From Coix lacryma-jobi var. lacryma-jobi (lineage: Eukaryota > Streptophyta > Magnoliopsida > Poales > Poaceae), in contig CM019822.1 in NCBI GenBank assembly GCA_009763385.1, forward strand, positions 23,926,842 to 23,990,841: a stretch of 64,000 nucleotides of DNA. Direction: 5' to 3'. A model generated the notes under the pieces. The model had not been told where the DNA came from. It saw only the letters and a list, made by a program, of their open reading frames with translations, and did not search any database. Position numbers and translations under genes: made by a program. Shown here one piece after another: positions 53,686 through 64,000 of this stretch. Every line of letters starts with the position of its first letter. Position 1 is the stretch's first letter.

Positions 53686-54403
53686 AATAACTAACTAATT
53701 TATTTTGGTGAGAACCAGTAAAATGCTATTTACTTCAGTATATGTAGAGGGGCATTTAAAAGCCATTTTGAAAGGTGTCAATTTACACTTAGGGGGGTGT
53801 TTGGGACTGTTTCACGAATTTTACCGCAAAAACTAAATATTTATTGAAAACAATATTGATATTATGTCTCCTATTAAATTTCCTATAGAATATATTACAC
53901 AATCAATTTAATGATAGTTACGGTGTCATGAATATTTGTATTTGTATAATTTAGTTAATTTTTAAAGTTATTTGATTCCTAGAGAAATAAGAATGATACT
54001 TCTTCTATTTTAAATTATACAGTAAGATATTTTAACCTTTCTAGATAATAGATTTCATTATATATTTAGATATGCATCATGTCTAGATATATACAATAGT
54101 AAAAATGATGTATTTATAAAAGTAAAAAATGTCTTAATCCGGAATGGATGGAGTTTTTTCTAGTTGCGGCAGGATTTTTTAGGAAGATATTTTGTACTAC
54201 GCGTCTACAGTCAAAAAGTGGGTACAAATATTCCAAGGTGGCTGGAAAATACACCCACCCAAATAGCATTGCAACCGCAAGACAGCCAAACCCACAGACT
54301 CCGAGTCAAGACCCGCCTCATCATTGCGAAGGCAGGAGCAATGTCTCACACTCTCTTCTACTTGCATCTCTATTTTTACTTTTTTAGGATCGCTCCCAGA
54401 TGC
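53686..54403. other. Spacer upstream of the receptor-kinase pseudogene
   Basis: AT-rich, with no clear gene. A second in-frame ATG for the pseudogene lies at 54341. Confidence 0.45.
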
Positions 54404-57400
54404 ATGCGGACATTACATCTGTTCTGCTTCTTCCTTCTGTGGCGTCCATGTTTGGCCGTGCCACCAGGAATCTCTGCCGACGACAAGCTCAGTCTTCTCT
54501 CCTTCAAGTCCATGCTTCTGGACCCAGCCGGCCTGCTTGCTTCATGGAACTCATCCAACTACTTTTGCAGCTGGAGGGGGGTCGTTTGCGGCCGAAGGCA
54601 TCCCGAGAGAGTCATTGTGCTGCAGATGAACTCCTTCGGCTTGGCGGGGCGTATCTCTCCATCGCTCGGCAATCTCTCCTTCGTCAGGGAGATCCATCTC
54701 GGCAACAACCATCTTCAGGGGCAGATCCCTGAAGATCTTGGCCAGCTAAGGCGCCTCCAGGCTCTGAACCTCACCTGGAACCTGTTGGAGGGAAGCATCC
54801 CGGAAGCTCTGGGAAGGTGCACTCGACTCTCGTATCTTAACCTTGGAATGAACCACCTTCAAGGTGAGCTTCCGTCAGAGATAGGGTCTTTGAAAAATGT
54901 TGTCTCCTTGAGGCTTTTCCATAATCATTTGTCAGGACAGATCCCACAATCCCTAGCCAACCTATCATCGATAAAGCTGTTGGACCTTGGAAACAACACA
55001 TTTTCAGGAGCTTTTCCTTGGTATCTTGACAAGCTACCTCAGATCTCCCTTGTTTCCTATGAGTTCAACAACCTTTCTGGAGTCATCCCTCCATCGTTTT
55101 GGAACATTTCCACTCTAACAAGCTTTTCTATGGCCGAAAATGTGCTTGTTGGGACAATACCTCCAAAGGCATTCAACAATCTTCCACTTCTCCAAGTATC
55201 CTATATGAATGGGAACCAGTTTCATGGCCATATACCAGCTTCATTAGGCAACGCTTCTGACATATCGAAATTACAGCTCAATGAGAACTTGTTTAGCGGA
55301 ACTGTTCCTGCAGAGGTTGGGAAATTAAAACATCTCCAGCACCTAGTGCTATATGGAAATTCACTACAAGCTAATGAGCCCATAGATTGGAAATTTATTA
55401 CCTCGTTAACTAATTGCTCCCAGTTACAGTTTTTACTGCTAGATAGTAATAAGTTTGCTGGAGTGCTTCCTGGCTCAGTTTCCAATCTGTCTAGTTCGTT
55501 ATTGGGTCTTTACCTTCAAGACAACACAATATCTGGAAGCATACCTAAGGGAATAGGTAATCCTATCAACTTACAAGCCCTTGACTTGAGTATGAACCGT
55601 TTCACTGGGGCTCTGCCATCTTCCCTGGGGATGCTTCAAAGTTTGCGTGCTCTCGGTGTGAGGAACAACATGTTAAATGGGTCGATCCCATTAGCAATAG
55701 GAAATCTCACCAGGCTAAATTATTTGGAAGTATCATCAAATAAATTCAGTGGTACAATACCCAGCGCTCTTGGAAATCTGACGAACTTGCTAGACTTGCA
55801 TCTCGACAATAACGACTTTATAGGATCAATTCCAACTGAAATATTCAACATACACACGCTCTCTATCATTTTGGATTTATCCTACAATAAATTGGAGGGA
55901 TCAATGCCAGAAAAAAATGGAAATCTAAACAATCTTTTCGAGTTGCATCTAGAATCTAATCTGCTATCAGGTGAAATTCCAGCCGCCCTAGGAGATTGCC
56001 AACTTCTCCAAAATCTCTACTTGGAAAATAATTTCTTTGGAGGTGACATTCCATTTACGTTGAGTAAAATAAAAGGTTTGGAAATTCTTGATCTCTCAAG
56101 CAACAATTTCTCTAGTCATATACCTGAGTTCTTAGCGAATCTGACCTCACTCTATTACCTTAACCTTTCCTTCAATAACTTTGCTGGTGAGCTACCTACT
56201 TTTGGTATTTTTGCAAATGGTACTGCACTTTCAATCCAAGGCAATGAAGCACTCTGTGGTGGCATCCCTTATCTTCATTTGCCTACATGTCCTTCGGAGT
56301 GGACAAAGAAAAGACACAGGCTCCCTGTGGTTCCTATTGTTATTCCTCTTGTTGCAGCAACATTAGGGATGCTTTTGCTGCTCTATGTATTTTTTCCATA
56401 CTTGGCACAAGAAGAAGTCAGTTGAAAATCTTTCCACTGGATCCATCCAAGGCCATCGACTAATCTCCTATTCACAGTTGGTAAAAGCAACAGATGGTTT
56501 CTCGACTACCAACTTGCTAGGTACAGGAACATTTGGGTCTGTGTTTAAAGGAACACTAGAAGGAAGAGGTGGTGAGCCTGCAACTATTATTGCTGTAAAA
56601 GTACTAAAACTCCACTCAAAAGTTTTGAAGCTGAATGTGAAGCTATGAGGAACTTGCGACACCGGAACCTTGTGAAGATAATCACATCCTGTTCAAGCAT
56701 CGACTCCAAAGGGGATGATTTCAAAGCCATTGTATTTGACTTCATGCCAAATGGTAGCCTAGAAGATTGGCTACATCCAGGTACAAGCAACCAGCTAGAG
56801 CAGAGGTGCTTAAACCTCAATCAAACAATGAGCATAATTCTTGATGTGGCTTGTGCATTGGATTATCTCCACTGGCATGGTGTTGCGCCAATTGTGCATT
56901 GTGATCTTAAGCCAAGTAATGTACTTTTGGACACTGATATGGTAGCACATGTTGGAGACTTTGGACTTGCCAGGATTCTTGCCAACGGATCCTCTTCATT
57001 CCGGCCTTCGACAAGCTCCATGGGATTCAGAGGGACAATTGGATACGCCCCACCAGGTCAGCCTTAAATATATCTCAACTTATATTGTGAACATGATGAA
57101 TCTGAATCTAGAGTTAAGAATATGTTGCACAAAATGCCTTCAAACCTCATGGATATATTGTTGAGTTTTCCTTTTTTTTCTTGAACTAACGATTTATAAT
57201 TGTACATGATATCTCCAGAAAAGATATCAAATATTCCCCAATAGTTTATCTCATAACATCATTGCTCAATGAAACACTCTCATAACATCATCCAAGGAGA
57301 CATCTATAGCTATGGAGTTCTTATCCTTGAGATGGTAACTGGGAGAAGACCCACGGATAATGCAGTTGAGCATGGACTGAGCCTTCGAAATGATGTTGAG

Positions 57401-57632
57401 ATGGCCATTGAGAACCGAGCTATGGACATTATCAACATGGAATTGGTGACAGAGCTTGAAAATGAAAATGAGAATGCGAGAGTAGATGGTGCACCGACCA
57501 GAAAAAAGGCTAGCCCTTGTTTCATCATTACTTAAACTTGGGATATTATGCACTGAGGAAACGCCATCGACAAGGATGTCAACCAAAGATATCATCAAGG
57601 AGCTGCATGAAATAAAAAAGGCTCTCGGATAA
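54404..57632 (+). pseudogene. Broken Xa21-type LRR receptor kinase
   Basis: The outer part is open from 54404 to 56425: signal peptide MRTLHLFCFFLLW, LRR cap with WNSSNYFCSWRGVVC, some twenty leucine-rich repeats (NNHLQGQIP type), juxtamembrane Cys pair and a transmembrane helix near 56320-56390. Near 56390-56405 the frame changes (T-run followed by CC). The kinase resumes with ATDGFSTTNLLGTGTFGSVF and IIAVKVLKL, then loses frame again near 56622 (A-run). It continues with the HCDLKPSN catalytic loop (non-RD type) and DFG (GDFGLAR) to GYAPP. An intron begins at about 57057. After it, the segment expected to carry the APE-end Glu and following residues is absent and replaced by an unrelated stretch containing a duplicated CTCATAACATCAT (about 57249-57295). 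A third frame change lies near 57505 (A-run), and the final frame ends at 57632. Intact relatives are plasma-membrane immune receptors. Confidence 0.87.
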
Positions 57633-58504
57633 TAATAAGGAAAATAAAAGCACAACGTTAGAAAACATGTACCAAATACCAAGTATTCTTACGTGGGTGC
57701 ATCTCTTAAAATTTAGAGAATCATCCTTTTATGTGTGGGTTTTAAATTTCAATTAACTAGAAGTATACATGCATTGCTGCAGAACTTTCTTAGAGATAAA
57801 ACCATTGCATGTATGAGTTAAACATACATATTCTTACACCCATTTTTATTAAAATTAGGCAAGACAATGAAAGGATCCAATAAAAAACTAACAAAATTAG
57901 ATTGAAATATAAGATGATGGAATGACAAAGTAAATAGTAATATATGGATGGCTTCTATTTATGCTTAGTGCAGATGACATCGATATTTCGAATTTGGAGA
58001 TTAAAAGTTAGTGGAATGATATGGCTATTAGGGTAAGATTATACAGATAGTTAGTGGGGAGATGATTCGATGTTGAGATAGAACTTGTATTGAGAATTAT
58101 GTTTTATAAAAGATATATCCCTCAGTCCTAAAATAATTACACATCTAGAATTCAAATAGGGGGTGGCTAAAATTCACATGTCTAAATTTTAGTTTTCATT
58201 TAGGCGACAATTATTGCACATGTTTTATACTAGAATTGTAGATTTTATTCATTGCAATTTTTGTAGACGCAATCTACAATTTTTGGTACCAAGAATAAAA
58301 ATCATGCTAGACAAAACCACAAACCAAAAAAAATCTGATTTATGTTGGCACAAAAATAATTAACAATTAATGATTATTTTATATAGGTAGACAATGACAA
58401 AAAAATATTATGTTATTGCAAAAAACAAATAACAAATCATAAAATAAGAAACTTAGTTGTATTAAGTAGTTGTACAAGAGTGTTGTCTGAAATCATCTAA
58501 GATA
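57633..58504. other. AT-rich intergenic, nothing recognised
   Basis: No gene or clear repeat. Confidence 0.5.
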
Positions 58505-59061
58505 CCTAAAAACGGACGGGACGATTTTGTCCGCAACCGTATTCCGTTTTTCCCGTCCGTTTTTGTTTTTCTGGAAAAATATGAAAACGGGACGGAATGT
58601 ATCAGGACCGGTATCGAAAACAGATGGATAGTTTTCCGTCTATATTTAGGGTATACCGTATTTGACCGGAATGATCCCGTTTTTATTCTGTCTGTGTATC
58701 TCCCTCTCGATCTCTCGTGTCAGCAGGTCATTAATTCTTTTTTTTTAAAAAAAAACAAGCAGCTCACATATCCTTGCTAGCTTGTTGCTCTAAACTTGTC
58801 TTTGCAACATTGATCTGGCACGTCTAAGAGCATGTGGACAGTGACGAGGATCGTTGTGACTAGACATGTTATACGTAATCCCGGTTTAAGTTTCTGCTTG
58901 CCGTCCGTTTACATCTATTTTCTGATCGTATTTAACCGTTTTCGTATAACCGTATATTCCGCTACCGTTTTGCTCCCGACTATCTGGCTCCCGCTCCCGT
59001 TTCCGTTAGAAAATATGAAAACCAAAACGGTAGACATATTTTCCGTCTGTTTTCATCCTTA
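58505..59061. mobile_element. Decayed hAT-like element
   Basis: The left end TAAAAACGGACGGGACG and right end CCGTCTGTTTTCATCC are imperfect inverses. The inside is full of words such as CCGTTTT and AAAACGG in both directions, as in a known grass hAT family. No target duplication could be matched. Confidence 0.42.
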
Positions 59062-59429
59062 CGAACAGCACATATCTACCGTTGATTTCTCATCAGACAC
59101 TTCATATGTGTCGCCTGAGATGAGTCCAAATTCCAGGCACCTCATCTTAAAGCAATCCGTCTGTAACTAATTAAAATTTTGTCTTAATTATTTTCTTTTG
59201 GGTTCAATATGGGCCCTGCCGTCGGCGCAGGGTTGCCTCCCTTGCTGCCTGATCCAGAATCAGCCGATTCTCCAAACACTCCATTAGTGATCCAAGATTG
59301 ACGGATCAACAGCTAACTTGAAAAATTGGTACCCTTTTTGTGTCATCGATTTTTCTGTTGGTAGTTAACCTTTTTTTTCACTCCCATTACACTGTGTACT
59401 GCCATTTTTACAAATTTACTAGCATAGTA

Positions 59430-61070
59430 TCAATTGTACTGTTTTTTCGCTTGCATCCCTCTCCGGCTGCAGAGCAGACAGTAGACGGCGCCGGCGACGA
59501 AAAAACTGACGAACCAGGCATTGTTGTACCACGTGACAAATGCGCTGGAGACGCTCGGCAGAACTCCAACCTTGTGCAGAAACCCCGGCACGATAGGCGC
59601 AACTCCGGCCGCCATTGCAACCATCGCAGCGACGTTGAAACCACCCTGGAAGTAGTAAGGGCTGCTCCTGTCTTCGGAGTAGAGCGCGTCGACGTCCAGA
59701 GCTGTGCGCCGGACAATGTAGTGGTCGGCGAGGACGACCCCTCCGATGGGGCCCATGAGCGCCGAGTAGCCGAGAAGCCAGGTGTAGACGAAGCTCTCGC
59801 TGGAGCTGAGCAGCCGCCACGGCTGGAAGGCAATGCCGAGCAGCGCGGTGACGAACGCCCCCTTGGCGAACGTGAACCTCCGCGGGCTCATGCTGACCAG
59901 CGCGTTCGCCGGCGCGACGACGTTGGCGGCGATGTTGGTGGTGATGGTTGCGAGGCCGATGCCGAAGATGGCAAGGAACGTCGTCGCCGGGCCTCCGATG
60001 CGGCCGAGGAGCTCGATCGGGTCGGATATGACGTGGCCGAAGATGGCCTCGGTGGACGAGGTGATGGCGAGCCCGGCGAAGGTGAACATGCCCATGAACA
60101 CCGGCAGCCCCGCCTGGCCGAGCACCTGGTCCGCCTGGCTGCGCGCGTACCGCGCGAAGTCCGGTATGTTGATGGCCACCGTCGCCCAGAAGCTGATGTT
60201 GGCTGTGAGCGACGGGAAGAAGACCTTCCAGAACTCCGCGCCCGTCAGCCTCGGCGGCAGCGCGAGGATGCGCCCGAACCCACCGGCCGACGCGTAGGCC
60301 CAGGCCAGCAGCGCCGAGGTGAGCACGAAGAGCACGGGCGCCGAGAACTTCTCGAGCCTGCGGATGCCCTCCATGCCGTGCATGATGACGCCGAGCTGCG
60401 CGGCCCAGAACGCGAGGAAGCAGGCGAACTCGAGCGGCGCCGCGCCGAGCCCGGGCACCGGCGCGAGCAGCGGCTGGTAGGACTTGAGCCGGGACGGCAG
60501 CAGGAGAAAGATGGCGCGGCCGCCGATCCAGGACTCGATGCCGAACCACCCGCAGCCGACGAGCGCGCGGATGACGGCCGGGACGTGCGCGCCGCGGACG
60601 CCGAACGCGGCGCGCGCGAGCACCGGGAACGGCAGCCCGTGCGTGACCGCGGGCGCCGCCGTGAGGACGAGCGTGACGAGGACGATGAGGTTGGCGAAGA
60701 AGACGGTGGCGACGCCCTGCAGCGCGGACATGCCGAGGTCCACGAGGCTGCCCGCGAGGTAGTAGGACGGCACGCCGACGACGAGGCCGACCCAGAGGCT
60801 GGCGAGGTCCCAGGCCGTCATGGTGCGTTCCGAAGGCGGGGTAGGGGAAAGGTCCGAATCGTCCGACGTCGACATAGACCTGGGGCTCGCCGGCAGGAGC
60901 CGCGGGCGGGAGGCGAGCGTGACCGCCGCTATGCCCGGCGGACTCCGCGGGAGAAGTGGCAGCCGCGGCGCCACCGCCTGGGACTTGGCGCTCGCCGCCA
61001 CGAGGCGGTGGTGCAAGTGTTCCGAATGGCGCGCGGTGAAGGCCCTTGACATCGCCATGGACATGGCCAT
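59430..61070 (-). CDS. PLUTO: Plastid nucleobase transporter, NCS1 family (PLUTO-like)
   Basis: Intronless, 546 residues from the ATG at 61070. The first 65-70 residues are rich in Ser, Ala, Arg and Leu with almost no acids, as in a plastid transit peptide. An NCS1 permease domain follows, from MTAWDLASLWVGLVVGVPSY (84-103) to near the C terminus, with about twelve membrane segments. Family words include GCGWFGIESWIGG, ISFWATVAINIPDFARYA and NIAANVVAPAN. Plant PLUTO imports or exports purines and uracil across the plastid inner envelope; substrate specificity here is inferred from the family. An upstream in-frame ATG (61379) would add 103 residues without transit-peptide character and is less likely. 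Confidence 0.9.
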   Translation of the reverse strand: MAMSMAMSRAFTARHSEHLHHRLVAASAKSQAVAPRLPLLPRSPPGIAAVTLASRPRLLPASPRSMSTSDDSDLSPTPPSERTMTAWDLASLWVGLVVGVPSYYLAGSLVDLGMSALQGVATVFFANLIVLVTLVLTAAPAVTHGLPFPVLARAAFGVRGAHVPAVIRALVGCGWFGIESWIGGRAIFLLLPSRLKSYQPLLAPVPGLGAAPLEFACFLAFWAAQLGVIMHGMEGIRRLEKFSAPVLFVLTSALLAWAYASAGGFGRILALPPRLTGAEFWKVFFPSLTANISFWATVAINIPDFARYARSQADQVLGQAGLPVFMGMFTFAGLAITSSTEAIFGHVISDPIELLGRIGGPATTFLAIFGIGLATITTNIAANVVAPANALVSMSPRRFTFAKGAFVTALLGIAFQPWRLLSSSESFVYTWLLGYSALMGPIGGVVLADHYIVRRTALDVDALYSEDRSSPYYFQGGFNVAAMVAMAAGVAPIVPGFLHKVGVLPSVSSAFVTWYNNAWFVSFFVAGAVYCLLCSRRGMQAKKQYN

Positions 61071-62105
61071 GGCCGCCCGGCCGGAGAACGGGAGAAGCAG
61101 GGGGGAGGCAGAGGATGGAGATTGGGGACACTGGGTGTGGGCGCTTTGCGGTGGGGAGGAGAGAGAGGATATGGGGGGATCGTGACATCTTGTTGCTTGG
61201 TTAGTTGCTCTGGGTGTGACTGTGCATCCGGGCCCACTGCTTTCGACAGCGAAGCCTGATTCCGATTTCCTTGTGGGCTCAGTTGCCGTCGGATCGTGAC
61301 TATAGGAGTGAGACCTCAGCCGTGCGATGGGAATCAGAGGGTAGGATGAACAATCAGCCTGGAGTATTTTAAGAGACATTAGGTGCGTGTTGGCGATGCT
61401 TTGTCATGAGGGTGACCGGTGACTAGTTGAGGATTCCATCAAAACTCTCTTTAGACACGATCCCAGCTTGCCAGGTCCTTCAGCATGTGATAGGCCAGTG
61501 TTTATGCTTACGACCGGATCTCGTCTATTGGACACTCTCGCCGTATCATTCGTCTAACATCTCAACTTGTGCTTTGTTTATCGTATAGAGGTTAATAAAT
61601 CATCATTTTCTTAAGCGCAACGGGTGTTGAAAATTTAGTGGTGAGCTCTTTCTTTTTATTTTTTCTTATAAAATACGGAGTAAAGAGGACGATCACAACT
61701 AGCTTGGGCCAATAGCATGATAGCAAACCTCTTCACGGGCCAAATTACGAGCCCACTCAAATGAAAAGGAAAGAGCCATCCCACTGGGCCAGGGCCCAGG
61801 GGGAACACCCTGTCTCACACGAAAAAGCGAGTAACCTCATGCAATATAATGCAACCTCTGTTGGTTCAAATTAAATTTTCAGCAGATATTTACACCAACC
61901 AAGGAAAATCAGTTATTTACGTCAAACAATAGTAAGTGAAGAAATTAAATAAGCGTGCATACAACAAACCAAGATGATATAGTTATGTAAAACGAAAAGA
62001 AGGCAGCGATAAATAAAACCAATCAATCCACACACACACACACACACAGAGCCGAACCCTTGAAACATCTCATCATCTCACGCAGAGCATCGTGAAGACT
62101 ACTCA
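61071..62105. other. Promoter of the PLUTO-like gene and 3' side of the small LEA_2 gene
   Basis: No gene recognised. A (CA)n microsatellite lies at about 62027-62049. Confidence 0.5.
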
Positions 62106-62690
62106 TCATATGTGCACGTGGCAGTACACCCGGTCGAACGAGGTCGGCGACGCTTGGTCGATGGGCACCGCGGGGCAGCTGGCGCGGACGGTGTACTTGC
62201 GCGTCCGCACCACGCCGTACCGGAACCGCGCCTTGGCGACGACGTGCACGTCCACCGTCAGCTTCCCCGCCGTGCGCTCCTTCTTCATGCCCTCCTCCAC
62301 GTCCCGCGGCAGCGCCCTGGCGTCGGGCGCCGCGCGCGCGACCACGTCCACCCGGGTCTCGTCTCCGGGCCGCTGGAAGAAGCCCGGCGCGTGGGCGCCC
62401 GCGAGGTACGTGCCCTTGTACCAGACCCCGACGTCGGCCCAGCGGTACGCCACGCCCGCGCGCGCGTTCGGGTTGAAGGCGCGCAGGGTGAGGTCGAACG
62501 CGCCCGCGAGCCCGCCGGCCGCCGTGAAGTTGAACCCCGTCGTGGCGGCGTGGTCGACGGAGAAGTAGAGCTTGGACGGGTGGAGGAAGAGCCACAGGAG
62601 GACGACGATGAACACGACCACCAGCAGCGCCACCACCGTCGCCGCCGCGCACCGGAACGTCGACGGCCGCATGCGCCTGGGCTCCGCCAT
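62106..62690 (-). CDS. LEA_2 / NHL-type small membrane protein
   Basis: Single exon, 194 residues from the ATG at 62690. A short basic N terminus is followed by one strong membrane segment (14-36) and a LEA_2 domain with AFNPNARAGVAYRW (71-84) and a central GTYLAGAHAPGFFQ. Related NDR1/HIN1-like proteins sit in the plasma membrane and respond to pathogens or cold; a precise role cannot be inferred. A TATATAA motif on the minus strand near 62846-62852 lies about 155 bp upstream. It belongs to the same broad family as the gene at 3672-22042 but is much shorter and not a close copy. Confidence 0.86.
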   Translation of the reverse strand: MAEPRRMRPSTFRCAAATVVALLVVVFIVVLLWLFLHPSKLYFSVDHAATTGFNFTAAGGLAGAFDLTLRAFNPNARAGVAYRWADVGVWYKGTYLAGAHAPGFFQRPGDETRVDVVARAAPDARALPRDVEEGMKKERTAGKLTVDVHVVAKARFRYGVVRTRKYTVRASCPAVPIDQASPTSFDRVYCHVHI

Positions 62691-62845
62691 CTCTCTCCGA
62701 CAGACCAGCAGGCGTTTTTTTTTTTGGTCGAGAAGCTTGGCGCACCAGACGTCTAGACGGACCTTTTCGTGCTTGTTGATGACGGAGTGCAATTCTTGAT
62801 CGACGTCGTAGCTAGCGATTCTTCACGAACATTGCAGTGGCCGCT

Positions 62846-62852
62846 TTATATA
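62846..62852 (-). promoter_or_regulatory. TATA box of the small LEA_2 gene
   Basis: ATTATATAAAG on the minus strand at a suitable distance for a leader of about 125 bases before the ATG at 62690. Confidence 0.55.
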
Positions 62853-63578
62853 ATGAGTGAACTCCGTCAGCACGATACTTTGAGTGGCGAGAGGAGCGTT
62901 GTTCTACACGGGTCATGACAGGCTGTAGCTGGAGTGGCCCGGAGGCTTTCGTGCGCGACCGAGGCAGGTACGCGACGCGAGCTGTGGCGCGCAGCGACTT
63001 CTTTTGAATGGCTAGCTAAGCGTTGTTCACAATTCGTAGTGTGTTTGGGCGCTTTGGATAGAGCTGTGGTTTTGGAATTCTTCTAGCCCACTCCTACTAC
63101 TCTGGAATCGATTCGGGGGTAGGGAAAGTATATAGGCACCCGGCCCACGAGTGGGGATGCATATCTTAGACTTTAGAATGTGCTCACACTAGCTAGAGTA
63201 TCTTCACCTTTTCGGTGAAAAAAATGAGAATTGTAGAAGAGGCAAGAATGTGCAGAAAGTAACTCGAGAAGGCCGGTATTGCCTCGCCTCTGCTTCCTGT
63301 TACCTGTATAGCTTTGATGACAAAGACGAAAGCACAAGTAACTAGGGGTGGGGCTCTATGAGTTCTGTTAGATTTCAATTAGGATTTGAGTAAAGGTTGA
63401 CTCAGCTTAAATATATGTGAAAATTGTGTGTGCACAGGACGTGGTGCTAGTGTGCATGTGGGTGCAGAATGGGCAGGCTTTTCCACTTGGACTAAATGAT
63501 GGATTCATGGATCCATTAACATTTCTGCGGAAAGTAATACATGGCAGCCACTATCTATTAAAATAAGTAACTTTACTA
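62853..63578. other. Intergenic, nothing recognised
   Basis: Upstream region of the small LEA_2 gene. No further gene or repeat supported. Confidence 0.45.
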
Positions 63579-64000
63579 ACTACAAGAAATATGCCTTATT
63601 CACACATTTGATATTGGTCATAATACAAAAAAAAAGTCATAGGTTGTTATTTCTAACACTAAGTTGATGAAAAATAAAAACTCAAAAGATAAACGTCTTG
63701 TATGACAACTCTTTTTTGCGAATTGTACGACTATTTGTGACTTTTAGGTGTTTATATGGCATAACATTCTGACATTATGGTTTTGGATATCACGGACATT
63801 TATGACATCTGATTTCATGTCATGGGTTCTTGGACCTTGCCACGTAGGATGGCTCGTTGACGTCGCGAAGTTGAGAGATGTCATAAAATTAAATTCAGCC
63901 TACTTAAGCCAAGCCCACATAGCAAACATGCTTCTAAGAGCATCTCCAATAGTTTAGAAAAATGACTTGTTATCTTTGTTTTATTGGAAAAAGAAGAAAA
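63579..64000. mobile_element. Possible CACTA-type transposon end
   Basis: ACTACAAGAAATATGCC at 63579 resembles the CACTACAAGAAA terminus of grass CACTA elements. The sequence to the window edge is AT-rich with no known domain. A separate MITE-like end (GAGCATCTCCAATAG) occurs near 63938. The partner end, if any, lies outside the window. Confidence 0.33.

Noticed and set aside
61071..61379. 103-residue extension of the PLUTO-like protein
   Set aside because: No transit-peptide character at the far start; the ATG at 61070 gives a proper plastid leader and family length.

Overview
The window is nuclear DNA of a grass. Genes are intron-split and rich in G+C at third codon positions, spacers are packed with small DNA transposons (Stowaway, Harbinger/Tourist, hAT and Mutator types), and a young Ty3/Gypsy element of the Tat clade is present. 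The MITE family beginning GGCCTTGTTTACTTC and the Tat element with an antisense gene suggest a panicoid grass (sorghum, sugarcane or Setaria relatives). The species is inference.

Layout: 1-450 holds foldback repeats continuing from outside the window. 3672-22042 is one LEA_2/NHL-type membrane protein gene. Its second intron is 16.8 kb long because a 13.9-kb Gypsy element (5185-19128, minus strand, 852-bp LTRs, intact 1,916-codon gag-pol) and a 649-bp hAT foldback element sit inside it. The Gypsy element carries a second gene on the opposite strand (6669-9863, spliced, own TATA box) and two tandem-repeat arrays. 24926-28324 (minus) is a 13-exon HIAT1/MFSD14-like MFS transporter gene that could be reconstructed exon by exon. 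29759-30792 is a Mutator-type palindrome of about 1 kb with a perfect 9-bp target duplication.

33757-41600 contains two PADRE/DUF4228 genes on the same strand, separated by spacer and a solo LTR (39030-40218, perfect 5-bp duplication). 47663-48004 is a LYRM2-like mitochondrial assembly factor. 49907-50386 (minus) is an ATL-type RING protein lacking one zinc ligand, divergently paired with a TMEM208/SND2-like ER protein gene (50769-53154). 54404-57632 is a broken Xa21-type receptor kinase. 59430-61070 (minus) is an intronless plastid nucleobase transporter of the PLUTO/NCS1 type. 62106-62690 (minus) is a second, small LEA_2 protein.

The genes do not form a pathway, as expected for a plant chromosome. 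The common theme is host genes coexisting with transposons: inside introns (LEA_2, HIAT1, TMEM208), in promoters (Harbinger MITE before LEA_2) and between tandem duplicates. No wholly new system is evident. The least ordinary object is the Tat element with its antisense spliced gene lying in sense orientation inside a host intron.
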